This document shows, piece by piece, positions 27,101 to 34,322 of a DNA stretch of 64,000 bases. Numbering within the stretch: the first letter of the stretch is position 1; each line of letters opens with the position of its first letter. The DNA is from Hyalella azteca (taxonomy: Eukaryota; Arthropoda; Malacostraca; Amphipoda; Hyalellidae): NCBI RefSeq assembly GCF_000764305.2, contig NW_025946807.1, positions 1-64,000 of the forward strand. The letters are read 5' to 3'. A program made the translations under genes and the position numbers. The notes beneath the pieces are model-generated. The model was not told the DNA's origin, did no database searches, and saw only the letters and a list, made by a program, of their open reading frames with translations.

Positions 27101-30100
27101 CAAAGACGTGCAACAAGAATAATTACAGGTCTAAAGGGCAAGTGAAGAAATATTAGAAATTGCGAAGCTTCCGAATCTCTGTTACCGACGTCTGCGTGAT
27201 GACCTTATTGAAGTATGCAAGCATACTCATGGTTTAGACAAGGTCCCAGAAGGATTACTAGAACTTGAAACAAGAACCAACACCAGGGGTCACGGGTATA
27301 AACTAAAAATACTGCGTTTCAACTCATCCATGCAACATCACTTCATCTCGCTTCGAGTCACCGACATGTGGTACAGCCTCCCTGATGATATTGTTGACGC
27401 TCCGAGAAAAACACGTTCAAGAATAAAGTAGACAAAGCTATGCAAAAGCATATGTTCAGTCTTCAGTTGTCTAGTACCCTCCGGAACAAATAAAAGTCCA
27501 GTAACAACTTCATATCGCCGTCAGTTGAAGAGTTCTGGTCAAAAGGCTAGTTTTTGAACTGTGAACCGTCACGGAAAGTACAAGAATCGGCGATAAGCCT
27601 AACCAGGCTTATTATTCAACGCCGAAGATGGTATACTACTATTTTTCATAGAATTTTTAATTTTATATTGGAATTATTTGAAAATATTCCATTTCGTATT
27701 CCTAAAGATTATAACTTCTGTAATATTTGAGCAGTTCCTACAATTTTACAAAGTTCGAATTCATATATGAAATATTTCAAAATATTTTTTACAATATATC
27801 TCATGCAATTTTTTATTCATATTGTATATAAAATGCAAATTTCTAACGCTTCTGTGATGATCCAAGGTAAGAACTGTTTGTAATTCTGATTCTGGATCAA
27901 GTTAACAACCCTAACATTGAATAATTAAAAGCTCAAAATTGAAGAGGTTGGGATATGATGTGTAAACTAGAAAGTACTAATAAAATTGACAAAAAAATAA
28001 CTAAATATACATATATGTGCAGGCTCGTGTTATAATCCATACTTACATTATGTAATTTCGATTTCCCAGTTCGAAGAATTCCTGTTTATTTGAAGACCAA
28101 TGAGCATTTCTTAATAAGAATTTTCTTGGTGTTTTCGTCAGTTTGGTCTCTGAAACTTTTGATAGTATTTGAAAATGCAAATACTTCCATGGGATATTTT
28201 TTTATGATAGTACAACGTTTCGACATTATAATATTCATCATCAAGAAAATGGAGAGTTTTGTAACACGTAAAATAGAAATTTAAAGATGAAATATGTACA
28301 AACAAAGAGTATTCTGGTTACAATTCGAGAATCAATATTGGAAATTACTCGGAAAATAATTTCACGTCCTGAAAAAGCCAATGTTTGCAAGTTGGTAGCT
28401 GGAATCGCACTCTTAATAATGAGGGCCTCAGCCATCGCCAGTCTTGCAGCGTCGGGGCACCGCATGCCGATGCTGGTGCAGGCTTTCAATGCTGCGCTAG
28501 TGAAGGTGTCTTTGAGAGGTTGGTAAGACCACGATTAGGGATACCAACAACGAGCTCACCTTCCCGGTCATGTGGTGCCCCGGTCAAGATATAACCAAAT
28601 TCAACCATTAACTTATTAGCAAAACTGCATTTGTGATCTTTACAAATCTATGTACATGTTCAGATCTTAATCCATTATTTATTTTCGTTTCAGATTTTAA
28701 ATTAGGAAGTCTGATCCTATATTTAGGATCGGACTTTCTAATATTTAGTATATGTTCTCGTCAAGGTTTAATAAATACGTGTTTCAACAGGTCTGTTGTG
28801 CGGCAGTTTCGAAGTGTTTTTCCTCGTCCTTTTCCTTGTGCCTCTCTGGCACCACAAGCACATTACCTGAGAACGTTGATCTAGTCGGACGCCTGCTGCG
28901 TCTTGTGGCGCTGGGGCTCCTCGTGCTGGCGCTGGGAGTCCTCGCGCTGGCGCCGATTCCGTGTGACTTTGTCCTGGGCTGCCGACAGGTTTGTGATATT
29001 GTCCATTCTCATTAGAAACTTATCGAATGAACAGATTATGGCGATGTCTGGTACGAAAGAGCTTCGAGGTCACGTTACATACTGAATAAGTTTGTTGGTG
29101 ATGAGCAAAAAATATGACAGAAGAGAGGATATGAACAGTTAAAAACAAATATGCTCATAATTAAAACGCCATACGAAAAATGTCCGTCTTTAGTCGACGA
29201 CGATACACCTGCAATGAAGGACGCTGAACAGGCGTGTAGACCAGTTTAAACATAGAATAAAGGGGTAGTACAAATTTATGTTAAAAAATCTTAACTATAT
29301 CGCAGTGCTTATTCTGTCAGTGATGGCTTTATAACATTTTTGATATTTGCAGTATAAAATCAACGCTGGGAGATAATTGTTCGATAGTCACGTAAAAGAA
29401 CTAACCGATTCTTGACGCATGAAGTATTATTTCGTTCCTCCAGGAAAATGTAGATATATGAATCAATTCTCCAAAACTCTCCTACATGAGTTGTATTGAC
29501 CAGGTGGTAACTAAATCAGTTTCATGTATAAAATTAGGATCATGATTAAACAAAATAAATTTAGACCATATTAAAGAAAATAAATTTAGTTCATAGTTCA
29601 GTTGACCAGCAATTGTATCAGCATAACAGAAGATCAGCGCCTTGGAGGGGAGTTCGTGTTTCTTCACTGCACGAGTATCCCAGTTATACATAAGAGAGAT
29701 ATTCAATTTCACGGTTAATTTTTACAGCGTTGATAAAATAAAACATTTAAGCGAGACTCAGTACAATTGATGTTAGACTTGACTTAGTTTAAAGTTTAAA
29801 ATTATACCTGACTTTTCAGACCATCGTTTGGCAGCTGGAAGTGCTGGCAGTGCTGCTAGTGTGGGTTCACATTGTGGCAACTCTGAACAAGATTCCTCGG
29901 TTCTCGGGACTTATTCCAATTGATACCATGCTATTATTTCGCTTCACGCTGCTTCTTCTGCCTCTTCTCCTCCTTTTGCTTGCATTTGCCGTGTCTTTTC
30001 ATTTTATCTTTTATGATAACACGACTTTTGGTTGGCCTTACTCTTTTGTTAAGACCATCACGCTGATGCTTGGCGATTTTGCTTACGATCAGACTTTCTC

Positions 30101-30524
30101 TTACGATAACACCAAAAGATCGTACCCAATCCTGTCAAACCTGTTGTTAGTTGTCTTCATTGTCTGCATCATAGGAATCGTACTGAATTGTGTCTCTGGA
30201 GGCGTCACAGAGAAGATCGATGAACTAAGGAAAAAGGAGCAAGTAAACCGAGCGAAAGCGCTTCTTCGCACCCTGTTGCTAATCGATGAATGCATCCCGA
30301 ACAAATTGCGCAGAAAATATGCTTGTTCACATAAAATTCGCGAGATGAACTGGCGATCGTCTTATGTTAGTTCCGAAATGTTCCATGAGCAGAAAAGGGA
30401 AACTTCAACACAGGGTCTGGAGCTGACGAAGATAGTTCATCAGCTGTCAAAATTGGAGGAAGATATTAAAGAAATCAAGTCCTCTATAAATGAGATCCGA
30501 ACGGCAACAAGAGCAAACCCCTGA
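3063..30524 (+). CDS. TRPA-type ankyrin cation channel gene (11 coding exons)
   Basis: This entry spans a gene rebuilt from GT/AG sites whose reading phases all agree. Coding exons are 3063-3184, 5884-7456, 7776-7982, 8526-8997, 9334-9610, 10409-10520, 10596-10944, 15633-15802, 28392-28522, 28859-28988 and 29820-30524. They sum to 4248 nt, 1415 residues plus stop. Order of parts: short N-terminus, about 13 ankyrin-type repeats (roughly 75-565), a linker with a ten-residue repeat (635-705), S1 (886-921), S2 (1070-1094), S3 (1139-1175), S4 (1182-1206), S5 (1219-1245), pore MLGDF (1264-1268), S6 (1286-1306) and a C-terminal coiled coil (about 1388-1410). Known TRPA channels are non-selective cation channels in the plasma membrane of sensory cells, opened by heat or irritants. 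The subtype (TRPA1, painless, pyrexia or other) cannot be settled here. At 1415 residues it is longer than a typical TRPA1 of about 1100-1200, mainly because of the linker and a long S1-S2 loop. Confidence 0.82.
3415..3848. repeat. Minisatellite, 29-32-bp unit, in TRPA intron 1
   Basis: About 13 copies of GAAAGGCCCGTGAGGTGAGA followed by TGTCTGCTCGTT, alternating with 29-bp copies that lack a short block. Units differ by single bases. The array gives long spurious open frames on the minus strand with FNEQTSH-type repeats, which are not genes. Confidence 0.9.
4127..5017. mobile_element. TTAA-flanked terminal-inverted-repeat element, 883 bp (non-autonomous, piggyBac-like)
   Basis: The left end reads TTAA then GGGGAGCGTCTGC (4131-4143). 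The right end is the exact inverse, GCAGACGCTCCCC then TTAA (5001-5017). A 13-bp perfect inverted repeat bounded on both sides by TTAA is the hallmark of piggyBac-type insertion, which duplicates TTAA. The 883-bp interior has no transposase-like open frame, so it would be a non-autonomous (MITE-like) copy. It lies inside intron 1 of the TRPA gene. The terminal GGGG is not the usual CCC of piggyBac ends, so the superfamily is an inference from the target site. Confidence 0.65.
5541..5672. repeat. 16-bp tandem repeat
   Basis: About eight copies of CCTAGTCCTACCATGT with scattered substitutions and one degenerate spacer near 5560. It lies in TRPA intron 1, about 200 bp upstream of the exon 2 acceptor. 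Confidence 0.85.
5884..7456 (+). CDS. TRPA-like channel, exon 2 (ankyrin domain)
   Basis: This is the largest exon and encodes most of the cytosolic ankyrin stack. Typical helix starts are visible in order: TVLHVTVK, TPLHYMVKHD, TAIHVAAIEG, TPLHLAAHHK, TALMLAAKLG, TALHYAASRG, LLHIAISNG, TPLHLLATKK, TPLYLASKFG, AVYIAARHGH and PLHLSSRHGH. I count about 12-13 repeats, slightly fewer than the 14-18 of many TRPA channels. The acceptor AAG ends at 5883 and the donor is GTGAGT at 7457. An ATG at 5897 could serve as an alternative start if exon 1 is skipped. The exon ends on a codon boundary. Confidence 0.88.
7776..7982 (+). CDS. TRPA-like channel, exon 3
   Basis: It opens after GGCAG (AG at 7774-7775) and closes before GTAAGT at 7983, with codon-boundary phase on both sides. 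The 69 residues contain GDENSLKNLRCYF, then HGRQGELFRFLLHQME and a basic amphipathic end. This matches the position of the last, degenerate ankyrin repeats in TRPA proteins. No catalytic or binding motif is expected here. Confidence 0.8.
8526..8997 (+). CDS. TRPA-like channel, exon 4 with ten-residue tandem repeat
   Basis: The first half is a run of about seven degenerate ten-residue units of the type KDSASKKQTA, KDSASKEMAD, EGSASKMQTA, KDLALRKQAA, KNSALEREVA, built on a 30-bp DNA repeat. The second half returns to TRPA-like sequence with LLITKHPDLACRAMDRHITP and DYTPFECFYF, similar in kind to the pre-S1 linker of TRPA channels. The acceptor AG is at 8524-8525 and the donor GTGAGA at 8998, leaving one base of a codon that exon 5 completes. 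The charged Ala/Ser/Lys repeat is probably a flexible or helical insertion. Confidence 0.8.
9334..9610 (+). CDS. TRPA-like channel, exon 5 (pre-S1 linker)
   Basis: It follows the acceptor TTTACAG at 9327-9333. It encodes ENRVLSPFTDIIPDN, a basic central stretch, then WSRDHPLLKAVGNC and YDRRVLCHRLT. The HPLL and L-H-L pattern before S1 is typical of TRPA linkers. The donor is taken as GTACGA at 9611 because that leaves two codon bases matching exon 6, which begins with one. Reading on past 9610 in this frame reaches a stop at 9684. Confidence 0.7.
10409..10520 (+). CDS. TRPA-like channel, exon 6 (S1 helix)
   Basis: After TCGTTCAG (AG at 10407-10408) the phase-correct frame reads SWLMNKLRYAQWFLYGYLAL followed by DVLTAIIVTCLLSFTWY. 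The first part resembles the conserved stretch (L-M-N-K-W-like) that leads into S1 of TRPA channels, and the second is a clear membrane helix. The donor GTAATT at 10521 keeps phase with exon 7. A stronger-looking GTACGT at 10517 would break it. Confidence 0.75.
10596..10944 (+). CDS. TRPA-like channel, exon 7 (long S1-S2 loop)
   Basis: It follows AATGTCAG (AG at 10594-10595) after a 75-bp intron. It stays open for 116 codons, starting PFYEERENFDINSYIGQF, with CNLWPNTNTC (a possible disulphide pair) and a GC-rich second half with FSGVTRLQVMQAYDD. Two donors in the same phase exist: GTATGA at 10945 and GTAAGC at 10951. The second adds two residues and is closer to consensus. The implied extracellular loop of more than 140 residues is unusually long for a TRPA channel. 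A small hidden intron inside cannot be excluded, although no phase-consistent one was found. Confidence 0.65.
10998..11446. repeat. 29-bp minisatellite in TRPA intron 7
   Basis: About 15 copies of CATGCCTGGGAACTTTTGGG plus ACTCATCAC begin about 50 bp after the exon 7 donor. Variants GAGTCATTAG and GACTCATCAC alternate. Because 29 is not a multiple of three, the reading frame rotates through units, which creates open frames on the + strand that are not genes. Confidence 0.93.
11460..12400. other. Intronic sequence without recognised genes
   Basis: It lies within TRPA intron 7. A 35-bp block containing GTGCCTGAACATGGG and TTCTATGGACA is present about 2.5 times at 11778-11850. Nothing else recognisable is seen. 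Confidence 0.5.
12411..13290 (-). mobile_element. Non-LTR retrotransposon reverse transcriptase relic
   Basis: Minus-strand frames show the C-terminal half of a reverse transcriptase. In order: EQAGFRKGRECIDQMYTLCN near 13200-13280, VDFQKAFD (catalytic motif A) at about 13160, LEDLDFADDLAF (FADD motif C) near 12830-12870, and after a gap RKRGRPKNTWRRTV near 12530. The parts lie in different frames and one stop follows the last motif, so the copy is dead. The terminal block is typical of the closing region of LINE ORF2. The family is not assigned. It lies inside TRPA intron 7. Confidence 0.8.
13680..14640 (-). pseudogene. Tc1-family DDE transposase, inactivated
   Basis: On the minus strand, from high to low coordinate: a start-like MPKGKRLKRP near 14620, then in another frame TAQISAYAKCGRSQRDIAK (DNA-binding helix-turn-helix) with a stop. 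Next comes MATKVDVTARRIRHILHDSK and KVIFSDE-like DKIILSDEQKFKPDGPDGWQ (first catalytic Asp, 14149-14373), and later WPALSPDHNPIENLW (second catalytic Asp) near 13810-13860. Several stops and frame changes show it is dead. The family normally encodes about 340 residues that cut and paste the element by binding its inverted repeats. Confidence 0.8.
14840..15040 (+). pseudogene. Ty3/Gypsy RNase H domain fragment
   Basis: The plus strand reads RTDHAPLMWLNENKCLTSRR, then MRWALSLQNYSFDIEYVKGK and ENFLADVFSRYPSS before a stop at about 15030. TDH-PL, the R-RW pattern and the GK-N-AD-SR end are typical of Gypsy-type RNase H. No integrase follows, and upstream sequence is not retrotransposon-like, so this is a truncated internal piece ending close to an LTR-like segment. 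Confidence 0.75.
15041..15464 (+). repeat. Candidate Gypsy LTR
   Basis: It begins TGTAGTATTG directly after a purine-rich GAGAACGGGGATG and ends near ACAATCTCACA, as an LTR with TG...CA ends would. It follows the RNase H fragment in the same orientation. Only one copy is in the window, so the boundaries are an inference. The sequence after 15464 belongs to the Tc1 inverted repeat. Confidence 0.5.
15633..15802 (+). CDS. TRPA-like channel, exon 8 (S2 helix)
   Basis: The acceptor is TTCCCCTTGCAG ending at 15632. The exon supplies two bases to the codon left open by exon 7, then reads SWDSAGAMEVSSAAWNRSV, HHLRKHTPSVVTLEV and FTIILLIGHVLIEFKLLAR, a clear S2 membrane helix. The donor GTGAGA follows at 15803 on a codon boundary. 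The exon is GC-richer than its surroundings. A Tc1-like element ends at 15609, so the branch point may lie inside the transposon. Confidence 0.75.
16035..17010 (+). mobile_element. CR1-like LINE relic (reverse transcriptase pieces)
   Basis: At 16035-16130 the plus strand shows LKRGDLTGRLE and, in a shifted frame, VTPLFNKCDKRSP, matching the entry to the reverse transcriptase domain. At 16840-16995 it shows SEVPQRSVLVHVLFVAFIND and ACSMYANDTKVYNTVKD, the equivalent of the ADD catalytic box with one Asp changed to Asn. The second piece closely resembles LINE-A on the minus strand at 47.9-51.4 kb. Unrelated sequence lies between the pieces. Confidence 0.75.
16393..16527 (+). pseudogene. MADF-like DNA-binding domain fragment
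   Basis: The plus strand reads NGSKKNPTKWNPDDIQFFF, then EIFKKYELMWNVRHARYSNK and MKRAF before a stop. The W-N--H--Y-NK--R pattern is that of MADF (Adf-1/Myb-SANT) domains, found in many transposon accessory proteins and regulators. It is only about 40 residues with no visible start, and it sits between retrotransposon pieces, so it is most likely a transposon relic. Confidence 0.4.
17240..18660 (+). pseudogene. I-like LINE ORF1 (gag-like, zinc knuckle), degraded
   Basis: The plus strand carries FYTVTDDATAINKLTSEKGH, KIAPDLRAKRTIFVQLDGD and DEIAYSKDLTKNT, then after frame changes CLNCHNDHCTLAANCPSC at about 17905-17960, a zinc-knuckle-like Cys/His cluster. This is followed by YATFPGRDSAKIFNFFY and KLRKKDYGLKLSVKDADSSK. 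The order matches the nucleic-acid-binding ORF1 of I-clade elements. Several stops interrupt it. Base composition is strikingly C- and A-rich compared with its neighbours, marking it as inserted sequence. It lies in TRPA intron 8. Confidence 0.65.
18700..20590 (+). pseudogene. I-like LINE ORF2 endonuclease remains
   Basis: Pieces of an AP-endonuclease domain appear in several frames: DIILLNDHSITDTNTPLKIF near 18870, HFHIDMLAITIDTQQGLI near 19025-19085, CTHIGPYVPTLNTHNSTTSP near 19290, and SDHIPIMATISANPIQIPIR near 20180-20240. These correspond to early, middle and late parts of the endonuclease. AT-rich sequence at about 19380-20130 interrupts it. It probably continues from the ORF1 at 17240-18660. 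Confidence 0.6.
20590..23600 (-). mobile_element. CR1-like LINE (LINE-B) ORF2, degraded
   Basis: Minus-strand frames in order from 23565 down: endonuclease start with ILLANIDGLFPQ and ELREICESGIFIIALTEWHL; CETIVYRPPACPPEIFYKTL; reverse transcriptase entry MLWKASMTEKIIYEGLK and NYRPVTLTSHVIKVFEKVVA; DVVYLDFAKVFDEVDHEVL (motif A); RFNGTTKFEVMRCRVR; then LVLPNLEYCCKLWAPLEAGA, LNYWERLKHLGLYSLERRR and ILYTWKMITGLAPNFESE near 20930-21345. The frame changes at least six times and the catalytic ADD box is not readable, so it is inactive. A 33-bp duplication sits near 23260-23325. It is nested among I-like fragments in TRPA intron 8. Confidence 0.88.
23640..24990. other. Intronic sequence with short duplications
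   Basis: No convincing coding sequence is seen. A block starting GTTCGTAGGTCGGCTTCAAG is repeated about 57 bp later (24352 and 24408). Near 24700-24760 there are four imperfect copies of CGCGCTCGACTGACTC. It may be part of an LTR or a transposon end, but no matching partner is in the window. Confidence 0.4.
25000..25870 (-). pseudogene. LINE ORF1 with PHD-like zinc finger
   Basis: The minus strand from 25868 reads MDKCVVVQPPKGSSCIICKE, CNATLVLPCSKCRLFIHLEC. The C-x2-C-x3-C-x7-C-x2-C-x4-H-x2-C spacing is PHD-like. A lysine-rich helix follows, then a Pro/Ser/Leu-rich tail ending at 25393 in another frame. CR1-type elements often carry such a PHD-type finger in ORF1. It is on the same strand as, and upstream of, LINE-B ORF2 at 20.6-23.6 kb and may be its first frame, separated by later insertions. 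Confidence 0.6.
26280..26960 (+). pseudogene. I-like LINE reverse transcriptase C-terminal relic
   Basis: The plus strand shows LADDNTNNYRITHTTTMQLK (ADD box) near 26370-26430. After many stops it shows AIALNNLHKI and LPPNITRTL near 26650-26720, then KLQAVQNKALLFILNTHLS and HHQNIL near 26795-26890. This is the post-catalytic part of an I-clade ORF2 and matches the ACC-rich composition of the fragments at 17.2-20.6 kb. The fingers and palm between 20.6 and 26.3 kb are missing, so it is not a simple interruption of one copy. Confidence 0.6.
27080..27640 (+). mobile_element. LINE-A 3' end, truncated copy
   Basis: The plus strand carries IQRRATRIITGLKGK, then after frameshifts LETRTNTRGHGYKLKILRFN and HHFISLRVTDMWYSLPDDIV. 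This is the same C-terminus as the minus-strand LINE-A at 48.1-48.5 kb. It is followed by a 3' UTR related to the ends at 37.2 kb and 47.9 kb (AGAATCGGCGA then a GC-rich hairpin-like stretch). It is 5'-truncated, as is usual for LINE insertions. Confidence 0.8.
28392..28522 (+). CDS. TRPA-like channel, exon 9 (S2-S3 linker), tentative
   Basis: The acceptor TTTGCAAG ends at 28391 and the donor GTAAGA starts at 28523. The frame reads LVAGIALLIMRASAIASLAA and SGHRMPMLVQAFNAALVKVS and ends with two bases that combine with exon 10. Both phases fit exon 8 (boundary) and exon 10 (one base), and GC content rises sharply here. Sequence similarity to TRPA linkers is weak and the minus strand is also open, so this exon rests mainly on phase and position. 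Confidence 0.5.
28702..28741. other. Intronic hairpin, 18-bp stem with 4-nt loop
   Basis: TTAGGAAGTCTGATCCTA and TAGGATCGGACTTTCTAA face each other across TATT. All 18 positions pair as RNA, with two G-U wobbles. It lies in TRPA intron 9 about 120 bp upstream of exon 10. Confidence 0.75.
28859..28988 (+). CDS. TRPA-like channel, exon 10 (S3 helix)
   Basis: It opens after ACCACAAG (AG at 28857-28858) with one codon base, then reads TLPENVDLVGRLLRLVALGL and LVLALGVLALAPIPCDFVLG. The motif PEN followed by a hydrophobic helix and a Cys-containing loop corresponds to S3 of TRPA channels. The donor GTTTGT at 28989 is on a codon boundary, which matches the start of exon 11. Confidence 0.75.
29820..30524 (+). 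CDS. TRPA-like channel, exon 11 (S4-pore-S6 and C-terminus)
   Basis: After CTTTTCAG the exon reads TIVWQLEVLAVLLVWVHIVA (S4, with the WQ--A--V-L-W pattern of TRPA), a linker ending FSGLIPIDTMLLF, a very Leu-rich S5, then GWPYSFVKTITLMLGDF and AYDQTF. MLGDF is the pore-filter region, where TRPA channels carry M-G-E/D. S6 is LLLVVFIVCIIGIVLNC. The cytosolic tail is basic and ends with KIVHQLSKLEEDIKEIKS, a coiled coil like the one that tetramerises TRPA1. The stop is at 30522-30524. Confidence 0.88.
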   Translation, partial: TIVWQLEVLAVLLVWVHIVATLNKIPRFSGLIPIDTMLLFRFTLLLLPLLLLLLAFAVSFHFIFYDNTTFGWPYSFVKTITLMLGDFAYDQTFSYDNTKRSYPILSNLLLVVFIVCIIGIVLNCVSGGVTEKIDELRKKEQVNRAKALLRTLLLIDECIPNKLRRKYACSHKIREMNWRSSYVSSEMFHEQKRETSTQGLELTKIVHQLSKLEEDIKEIKSSINEIRTATRANP

Positions 30525-31012
30525 AGAGGAACTCCAAATGATGAAGTAGCGAAAAAGATGAAAGAGTTGAAGAAGGCATCCAATTTCTACTATATCCACT
30601 CATCGGCAAAACGCATTTTGACAGACGACATGCTTAGCTGAACGAGTACCAGGAAATTAGAAGCAATTTTTTTCCTTATTTCTACATCTTTAAAAAGATG
30701 GTTGTCCTCAGATTTGTAATGTTTATCGACGTTAATTTGGCGTGAATGCAAAGCCAGTTGTGATTCACGCGTTTTTAGGGTCATAGGTTGACGCCGCTAG
30801 CTTTACGGGCTAATAAGCGAGTAAAAGTGGCCAGAATGTTAAGCCAATTGAGAAATTTAGCTGTAGTTCAGGAGCTAAATTACAACTCCTAAAAGCCCTG
30901 CCATAACTTTATTTATGTAAAGATCGTAATCAAAATATATTTTGAAATTGATTCAAGTACACAATTCTTATACAGTTAATCGAAATAATTATTGAAATAA
31001 ATAAAATAAATT
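30525..31012 (+). other. Probable TRPA 3' UTR with poly(A) signals
   Basis: AT-rich sequence follows the stop. AATAAATAAAATAAATTAAT at about 30996-31015 contains overlapping AATAAA poly(A) signals about 480 nt after the stop, a plausible transcript end. Confidence 0.5.
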
Positions 31013-32870
31013 AATAAGGTGATGATTTTCAGTCTATAATACGTCATTTTAGAATAAAGAAGTCAATGCATACTTTATTTATAATCAAAAGAGATTAATG
31101 TTATACAAAATATGGCAAGGCGACTACAAGATTCCTGAATGGTATACAAGAATTAAAACTCATGCAGGAGACGCCGAATCAATATTAATTATCAAGCAAG
31201 CAATGACCAATGTTTTTAATAAATATCTTACAATGACGAAGTGAGTAAACGGTGTTGTTGCCGAAAAATGTGTGAGTGTTCAAGTGTCTTAATTTGTAAT
31301 AAAAATTATCGATTTAAACAAAATCAATGAAAAATAAAAACTAGCCGACACAAAGTTGGTCTAACTTGCGCGCCCTATTGATTGATTTCAGCAGCCCTTG
31401 GAAATGATTTCTGTGTTGTTTTGTCGCTGCTCTTCAAGATCATAGAACCTACTGCACGGTCTGTGAACAAGTGTCTGATCTGTTTTCTAGTGGTTGAGTT
31501 TCTTATATCTTTCTGCAATTTTACAGGCATTTCTTTAATCGGAATTTTAGCGTAACCTTTCTATTTCTTATCAAGCTTGCAGGACATTTCTTTGAGTTGA
31601 TGAAGTTTTTTGATGAGTTTATAAAGTTTGTTATTAAGTTTATAAAGTTTGTTGATGAAGTTTGTTTATTAGTTGATAACGTTGGTTAAAAGTTGATAAA
31701 AGTTAAAGTTGATAAAGTCATTGTGATCAAATTTGAAACTCGATCCTACATGCCATACTTTATATCCTAAATCAAATCACAGTATTTTACAAACAAGAAC
31801 CACAAGTTTTCACGGTCAGAGTTATTATCAGTGATAAATTTGAACAATTGCAAAAAAATCGAAACTATCCGTTTGCATTGAATATTTTTCACTTGATCCT
31901 ATTATTTTTTTTTTTGTCTACTTCATCTCATGTCATAGTTTGCTTCTATGATTTAATTTTTTAACAAATAACTGTTTGAGTAGCAACCATGATTAACGTG
32001 TTGAATTGCATTCAGAAGACTGATACAGGTTAATAATTTGTAGAGTCATGACAACGTGTTCAGTATGTTTCTTGCACACGCTGAAATATTTTGTACACGC
32101 GCGGATTTGATTTCTGCGTCGCATGTAATGCGAAAGTATAAAAGTAAATTGATTTATATTGCTCTGATTTTCTTTGAACTTTCGTTCAGTTATAGAGGTA
32201 AAATTTATTATATTCGTAGAGTAGGGTGTAAAAAAGCTAATATCCAGCAACAAATAATATCAATTCAGTATCGATTACTATCGATTCGACATCGGTGATT
32301 TCACCGCAGATCGGTGATTTGACGCAATCGAAGATTTGACGCAGATCAATGATGATTCGACTTCGATTAATGCAGATTCGGCTTTAGCTACTGTAGAATC
32401 GGCATCGTTCGATGCAGATCATTCGACTCAACAAATCATCGGGTGCAGAAACGCTCGGTAAATATAGCCTGTAGGTATGACGGCATGGCTTCCAGTTGAT
32501 GGCCAATAAGCTTAGATTTATTTTATTTCGTATTTTGTTATTCGCAGAAAAAATTTTTTTATCTAGTTTGCCCAAGACTTTTTTATTTGATATGACTGAA
32601 ATATTAAATACGAGTGGTGCCATTGTAGTAAGCCAAATTAGGAATTTTCGCTTTTTAAATAAATTATATATTTTTCTACTACATTGAAATCATCATGTAT
32701 GGAGTACAGGTTGTGTTTTCTTATATCGTAGTCATTCTTACTTATTTTCTTTCAGTAATTATTTCCAGTACAGTGTGATTCACGGAATCAATTCCTGATT
32801 TGAAAGCTCTAAAAATATAAAATTTTGTTGAAAAAGACATTACGTGAATTTTTTCTATCATTTTGTTTTA
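31013..32870. other. Intergenic AT-rich sequence
   Basis: No coding sequence is recognised. Short runs of GATAAAGTT-type repeats lie near 31600-31710. CGGTGATTTGACGCA-like repeats of about 20 bp lie near 32290-32400. Confidence 0.5.
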
Positions 32871-32879
32871 AAGATTACA

Positions 32880-33220
32880 AGAGACAAATGACAGCCCCAT
32901 TGTCAAGGCATTCAGTCAATTTTTGAAGTTCCGTTCGACTCACTGAAGCATATTAGCGGGTGCGTTAGAAATGGCTTGGCGTATGTTGTTCATCAATGAG
33001 GTAGGTTCCTTAAACAGTAATTGTAAACAATGATTTAAAGATAACCCCATAAAAAATCGCACGGAGCCAAAGCGGGTGATCAGGCCGGTCAAATAAGGTT
33101 TTCTCTCAAGGGGATGTGGCGCTCTGCAATATGTCTGAGATGAAGACAACTCTGCAAAACGGCCATTATAAAAGTACGCTTCGAAAGCAAACGCAAGCTG
33201 CTTACTAGTCCAACGCATAA
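32880..33220 (-). mobile_element. Internally deleted mariner-like transposon
   Basis: The minus strand from 33218 starts MRWTSKQLAFAFEAYFYNG, typical of the N-terminal helix-turn-helix of a mariner-like transposase. It passes within about 40 codons to the C-terminal region: FGSVRFFMGLSLN and NNIRQAISNAPANML, in neighbouring frames ALAPCDFLWGYL. In full transposases about 250 residues, including the first catalytic Asp, lie between these two parts. The copy therefore looks like an internal deletion derivative with frameshifts. Confidence 0.5.
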
Positions 33221-34014
33221 TTGACTAGTAAGCTAGGCGATGCACAAAACTTCATAACCTTGCCTTTCATATGCAATACTTTTCGTGCTTTTCCTACAAC
33301 ATTTAGCTACTTGACTAGAAATACAAAACAGGAAGTTTCCGAGAATCATCCTGTATAACAGTCATAAATTTTCAAATTTGAAAACGGTAATTGAGGAAAT
33401 AAATTTTTTCACATTATACTCACGTTCAGAACACAACATGGTACTTCCACTTCTAGTGACGGTAATGACTGTCGATTGCATCACTTCGTGTCCAGACTCG
33501 ATCAGCTCTTAGAAATTGTTAAGAAAATTGGGCTACTTTTCAAATTTTCATCCTGACACTCAGACTGTGATCAGTATGTTTACATTTAGTCACAGTTTAT
33601 TCATCTACAGGTGTTTAACTGCTTAAGAAAGCATTTAAATAAGTTATGGCTACTACATGAATGTTTTTTATAGTGCTGAGCATTAAAAATTGTGGTGAGC
33701 CCTGAATGGAGTTGGAGTGCTGAATCATCTCCTTAAGCTGATGAAATCCCTTCAGGATGACCAATAGATTTCAGCACATGTTGAATAGACTAGCTAAACT
33801 GCGATAAAAGGCTGCATCTTATCTTTTCTGTACAGTCTGTATGCTGATGTGATCAGGAGGAAATTAAATCATGAAGAAACTCAGGCCTGTATTCAAACTC
33901 TAGACAATACTGTGGACTTGTCAGAAAAGATCATTCTTGGGAAAAAGAGCTCATGCCTGGCATAAGCAGTGGAAATAGACGCCAGGTCATTCAGAAGTAC
34001 TTATGATTCTAAGC

Positions 34015-34322
34015 CGATACAGGACTGCAGCTTGATCAGCTGAGACTGCAGCAAGATCAGCTGGGACTGCAGCTAGATCAGCTAAGACTAGCTAGATCAG
34101 CTGAGACTGCAGCTTGATCAGCTGAGACTGCAGCATGATCAGCTAAGACTGCAGCTAGATCAGCTGAGACTGCAGCTAGTTCAGCCGAGACTGCAGCTAG
34201 ATCAGCTGAGACTGCAGCTAGTTCAGCCGAGACTGCAGCTAGATCAGCTGAGACTGCCGCTAGATCAGCTGAGACTGCAGCTAGATCAGCCGAGACTGCA
34301 GCTAGATCAGCTGAGATATCAT
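34015..34322. repeat. 21-bp minisatellite
   Basis: About 14 copies of GCAGCTAGATCAGCTGAGACT, with GTTCAGCCGAGACT variants. Because 21 is a multiple of three, the minus strand stays open as SADLAAV repeats (34078-34416). There is no sign that this is a gene. Confidence 0.92.

Noticed and set aside
28241..28489. Minus-strand gene opposite TRPA exon 9
   Set aside because: The frame is open, but no domain is recognised and the plus-strand exon fits the phases of both neighbours.
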